The notes beneath the pieces are model-generated. The model saw nothing but the letters and a program-made list of their open reading frames with translations. It was not told where the DNA came from and searched no databases. Position numbers and translations under genes: made by a program. Below are positions 4,245 to 6,193 of a DNA stretch of 6,193 bases, piece by piece. The DNA lies in the NCBI GenBank assembly GCA_910577335.1, contig CAJTMJ010000075.1:1-6193 (forward strand), given 5' to 3'. How positions within the stretch are numbered: position 1 is the first letter of the stretch; each line of letters starts with the position of its first letter. This DNA is from an uncultured Duncaniella sp. GTDB lineage: Bacteria; Bacteroidota; Bacteroidia; Bacteroidales; Muribaculaceae.

Positions 4245-4347
4245 TGGCATTACCTACTCTCCCATTTTCATAGTACCATCGGCGAGATCATGTTTAACTT
4301 CTCTGTTCGGAATGGAAAGAGGTTTATTCATGATTCTATCAATACCA
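4245..4347 (-). rRNA. Isolated, divergent 5S rRNA-like gene
   Basis: The 103-base minus-strand sequence keeps the core 5S rRNA blocks: CCTCTTTCCATTCCGAACAG, AGAGAAGTTAAAC, and CGCCGATGGTAC with GGGAGAGTAGGT. The 5S fold is complete. Helix I is TGGTATT with AATGCCA (7 bp, one G-U). Helix II is ATCATG with CATGAT (6 bp perfect) with the AA bulge in place. Helix III has its CCGAAC loop, and helix IV is short and closed by a GAAA tetraloop. Helices I and II differ from the usual GC-rich Bacteroides sequence, as I recall it, yet still pair, which implies selection on structure. It is slightly shorter than the usual 110-120 bases. No 16S or 23S is adjacent, and it lies behind an integrase gene. It could be a functional minor 5S, a 5S-derived regulatory RNA, or a recent relic. 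Confidence 0.75.
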
Positions 4348-4357
4348 TCTATGACTG

Positions 4358-4365
4358 CAAAATTA
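4358..4365 (-). promoter_or_regulatory. -7 box of a promoter for the 5S-like RNA
   Basis: TAATTTTG on the minus strand exactly matches TAnnTTTG. It places a transcription start near 4351, only a few bases before the 5' end of the 5S-like helix I (4347). The -33 region is weak (GTTC at 21 bases), so strength is uncertain. The tight fit to the RNA end supports dedicated transcription rather than processing from an rRNA operon. Confidence 0.5.
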
Positions 4366-4430
4366 GTAAAAATCAGTAAATAACATGAACCATTGTGTGG
4401 AATTTCACTAAATTTATACCTTAGTATTTT

Positions 4431-5894
4431 TTACCACATGTCATTTTCCTTCTTCGACATGGCGGCGATTTCATCGGCTATCTCCTCGGAGGAGAGCTTG
4501 ATGTAGTCCATGAAGGTCTTTTGTGTCTTGTGGCCGCTGACGTGCATCATCTGAAGGATGGTGTACCTGTGGCTGAGGTACATATTCGTGATGCCGGTGC
4601 GTCGGGCGGTGTGGCTTGTAACACACTCATAGCGCGGCACAATCACGTTGCCGTTAAGATCGGTCTCCGGCTCCTTCTTCTCTTTCCTCAACGCCTCCTT
4701 CTGTTTCATTGTGAGCTTGGTCGGCACCTTCTCTTTCAGTGACGGCAACTGCTCTGAAAGGTCTTTGAGAATATCCTTGATGTAACGGTTCAGCACCTGC
4801 TCGTTGGCTTTCGGAATGTTGTAACCGTACTTCTCGCAGATGGTGATTAGGTTCTCGTTGAGAATAGGTATGGTAACCTCGGTCTTGGTCTTCTGCTGGA
4901 CAAGACGGATTATGCGCGTTCCCTTTCGGGTAGTCTCAAAGTTGTCGGCATTGAGGTTGTTGTAATCACTTACACGTTGACAGGTATAGCAGCCAATGAG
5001 AAAAACATCGCGGATATGCTCTTTCTTTCCTGTCAGCGGCATTTCATAGAGAGCCTGCAATTCCTCCTCGGTGAGATAAATCTCGACAGCCTTGTCGCGG
5101 TCTTCAATCTTCTTCTTGACAATAAGTGCGGCCGCTCTCTGGTTGTCGTGTACACCGTCAACGAAGGCGGCGTTGATAAGAGCTTTCAGGTTTGTCAGAT
5201 GCTTGTTGACCACCTTCGCCATGTAACCGTGCTTATGCAAATAGTTGATGTAGCGCGACACAAAGGCACGGTCAATGTCCGCCCATCCGAACTTGTGCAA
5301 CGGGTCGAAGCCTTCATAGACACCGATAAAACTTTTCCATGCCTTGCAGGTGCCGGGTGCATAGTCATCGCTGCCTATCTTCCGCGCTCCGCTCTTTATG
5401 TCATCGACAAACTGAATGAGAAACGGCCAGATTAGGCGGTTCTTCTCGTCCTCGATACGTTTCTTTTCCTCGGCTTTTTTACGCGCTTTTTCTCTCGCCG
5501 CCTCACGTTTGGCGATAGCCTTACGCTCCGCTTCGGCGGCTTCCTCCTTTGCCCGGCGTTCAGCGTCCACTTTCTCAGGCTCGGAGATATAGCGCACATC
5601 CATGTCGAGAGCCTCGCGGTCAAAATTCACCTTTGCGAGATGAGCCTTGACGATGCCCTCAATCTGCGTCAGCTTGGCGTGAAGCTGATAATTTTTCTTC
5701 TGATGAGCCAGCCATGCGCGGGGCGATGCCGTAGCCTTCTGCCAGTCGGCGACCTCGACCTGAAGCATGGTCGATACAAGCACATCAATCTTGCGGGTAT
5801 GGATACGGATAAAGAGGGTCGCTGTATCCTTCTTCAAATCCTTGTTGCGGATGTGAAAAGGTGTCAGTTTTTTCGGAGAGGGTGATTTTGTCAT
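4431..5894 (-). CDS. Tyrosine recombinase / integrase of a Bacteroidales integrative element
   Basis: From ATG 5894 the protein has 487 residues; the frame extends upstream to ATG 5942 (503 residues). I prefer 5894 because of the A-rich lead-in and the basic KKLTPFHIRNKD opening. The order is an N-terminal arm-binding domain (about 1-100), a highly charged helical segment of E/K/A/R repeats (104-154), a SAM-like core-binding domain (155-265) and the catalytic domain (274-487). Catalytic residues are visible: R307 in CQRVSDYNNL, K335 in the beta-hairpin, H428 and R431 in SHTARR, H455 in VSGHKT, and nucleophile Y464 in FMDYIKLS. All are present, so it should be active. It cuts and joins element ends at att sites. 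A lysine-rich insert (about 384-420) precedes the H-x-x-R box. The 5S-like gene follows; upstream DNA carries repeats suitable as arm sites. Confidence 0.93.
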   Translation of the reverse strand: MTKSPSPKKLTPFHIRNKDLKKDTATLFIRIHTRKIDVLVSTMLQVEVADWQKATASPRAWLAHQKKNYQLHAKLTQIEGIVKAHLAKVNFDREALDMDVRYISEPEKVDAERRAKEEAAEAERKAIAKREAAREKARKKAEEKKRIEDEKNRLIWPFLIQFVDDIKSGARKIGSDDYAPGTCKAWKSFIGVYEGFDPLHKFGWADIDRAFVSRYINYLHKHGYMAKVVNKHLTNLKALINAAFVDGVHDNQRAAALIVKKKIEDRDKAVEIYLTEEELQALYEMPLTGKKEHIRDVFLIGCYTCQRVSDYNNLNADNFETTRKGTRIIRLVQQKTKTEVTIPILNENLITICEKYGYNIPKANEQVLNRYIKDILKDLSEQLPSLKEKVPTKLTMKQKEALRKEKKEPETDLNGNVIVPRYECVTSHTARRTGITNMYLSHRYTILQMMHVSGHKTQKTFMDYIKLSSEEIADEIAAMSKKENDMW

Positions 5895-5962
5895 ATATTC
5901 GTTGTTGTAAATTTCTGAATGGTGGCGTTTGCATTCGTTCACAATCAGCCACTTTGGTTCTG

Positions 5963-5994
5963 CAAATATAACAACTCAAACTGCAATTTGTCAA
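5963..5994 (-). promoter_or_regulatory. Integrase promoter
   Basis: TTG (5994-5992) and TATATTTG (5970-5963) on the minus strand are 21 bases apart. The start would be near 5956. That leaves about 60 bases to ATG 5894 but only about 14 to ATG 5942, which favours the shorter protein. Confidence 0.65.
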
Positions 5995-5998
5995 GTCG

Positions 5999-6020
5999 GG
6001 TCACCACGCAGGTCACCACG
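5999..6020 (+). repeat. Direct repeat GGTCACCACG x2, possible integrase arm sites
   Basis: GGTCACCACG occurs at 5999-6008 and 6011-6020, a 12-bp step of about one helical turn. The related GGCACCACG lies at 6144-6152. Being directly upstream of the integrase promoter fits arm-type or directionality-factor binding sites. Confidence 0.45.
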
Positions 6021-6026
6021 TTTTTT

Positions 6027-6125
6027 GAATGAATCTGAAAACCCACAAAATTCATCAACATTTATATTGCGCTATAATTCAGCATCTTGCCTAAACAAAC
6101 CATTCAAATTCATTCGTATTCATTC
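6027..6125. repeat. ATTCATTC repeats in both orientations upstream of the integrase
   Basis: ATTCATTC is found at 6108-6115 and 6118-6125 (10-bp step), and its inverted copy GAATGAAT at 6027-6034. Single ATTCA units surround them. No coding frame covers them. They are candidate integrase arm-binding sites near an att end. Confidence 0.4.
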
Positions 6126-6134
6126 AGAAACTCA

Positions 6135-6167
6135 GGTTCTGGTGGCACCACGAACCTAAATTTTAGG
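6135..6167. repeat. Two adjoining palindromes near the right edge, possible attachment-site core region
   Basis: GGTTC-TGGTG (6135-6144) and CACCA-C-GAACC (6146-6156) form an imperfect palindrome around G6145, with one unpaired C. It overlaps CCTAAA-T-TTTAGG (6155-6167), a perfect 6-bp palindrome around a T. Paired inverted sites are the shape of tyrosine-recombinase core sites. No duplicate copy is in the window, so the element boundary is not proven. Confidence 0.35.
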
Positions 6168-6193
6168 AGATGATAAAACGCTGAATTTCAATG

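Noticed and set aside
4977..5435. 152-codon plus-strand frame
   Set aside because: It is antisense to the catalytic and core-binding parts of the integrase, a clear shadow.
1..6193. CRISPR array, retron or diversity-generating element
   Set aside because: No regularly spaced identical repeats, no reverse transcriptase motif and no template-repeat pair were seen on either strand.

Overview
The window looks like part of an integrated mobile element in a member of the Bacteroidales (Bacteroides/Parabacteroides/Prevotella-like). Four upstream regions carry the Bacteroidetes promoter pattern (TTG or TTTG, a 19-21 bp gap, then TAnnTTTG). The integrase, the excisionase-like helix-turn-helix protein and the partial replication-type protein are of kinds common on Bacteroides integrative elements. 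Every gene I can support is on the minus strand, so the window reads from right to left.

Right to left: (1) 5995-6193 has no gene. It holds short direct and inverted repeats upstream of the integrase, as expected for integrase arm sites or an element end. (2) 4431-5894 is an intact tyrosine recombinase with a long charged helical insert. (3) 4245-4347 is an isolated, divergent 5S rRNA-like gene. Its helices are preserved, a TAATTTTG box lies just upstream, and no 16S or 23S sequence is nearby. (4) About 3630-4240 is gene-poor, with hairpins, a possible G-quadruplex and two doubtful small hydrophobic ORFs. (5) 2510-3534 is a two-gene operon with a 4-bp overlap: a Panacea-domain (DUF4065/SocA-like) antitoxin, then a putative PemK/MazF-like toxin. 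(6) 2072-2362 is a HigA-like antitoxin with no HigB beside it. It has a hairpin leader and a 14-bp stem over its stop codon. (7) 540-1840 is an unusual region of about 1.3 kb with two minus-strand promoters, many hairpins and several short ORFs, ending at (8) a helix-turn-helix gene (210-539) and (9) the start of a larger gene, probably a primase/helicase-like replication protein, that leaves the window at base 1.

The integrase probably moves the element, and the HTH protein plus the truncated gene begin its excision/replication module. The toxin-antitoxin genes would stabilise it. The orphan 5S-like RNA and the long leader are the parts that standard annotation does not explain. All family names come from reading motifs; no database search was possible.
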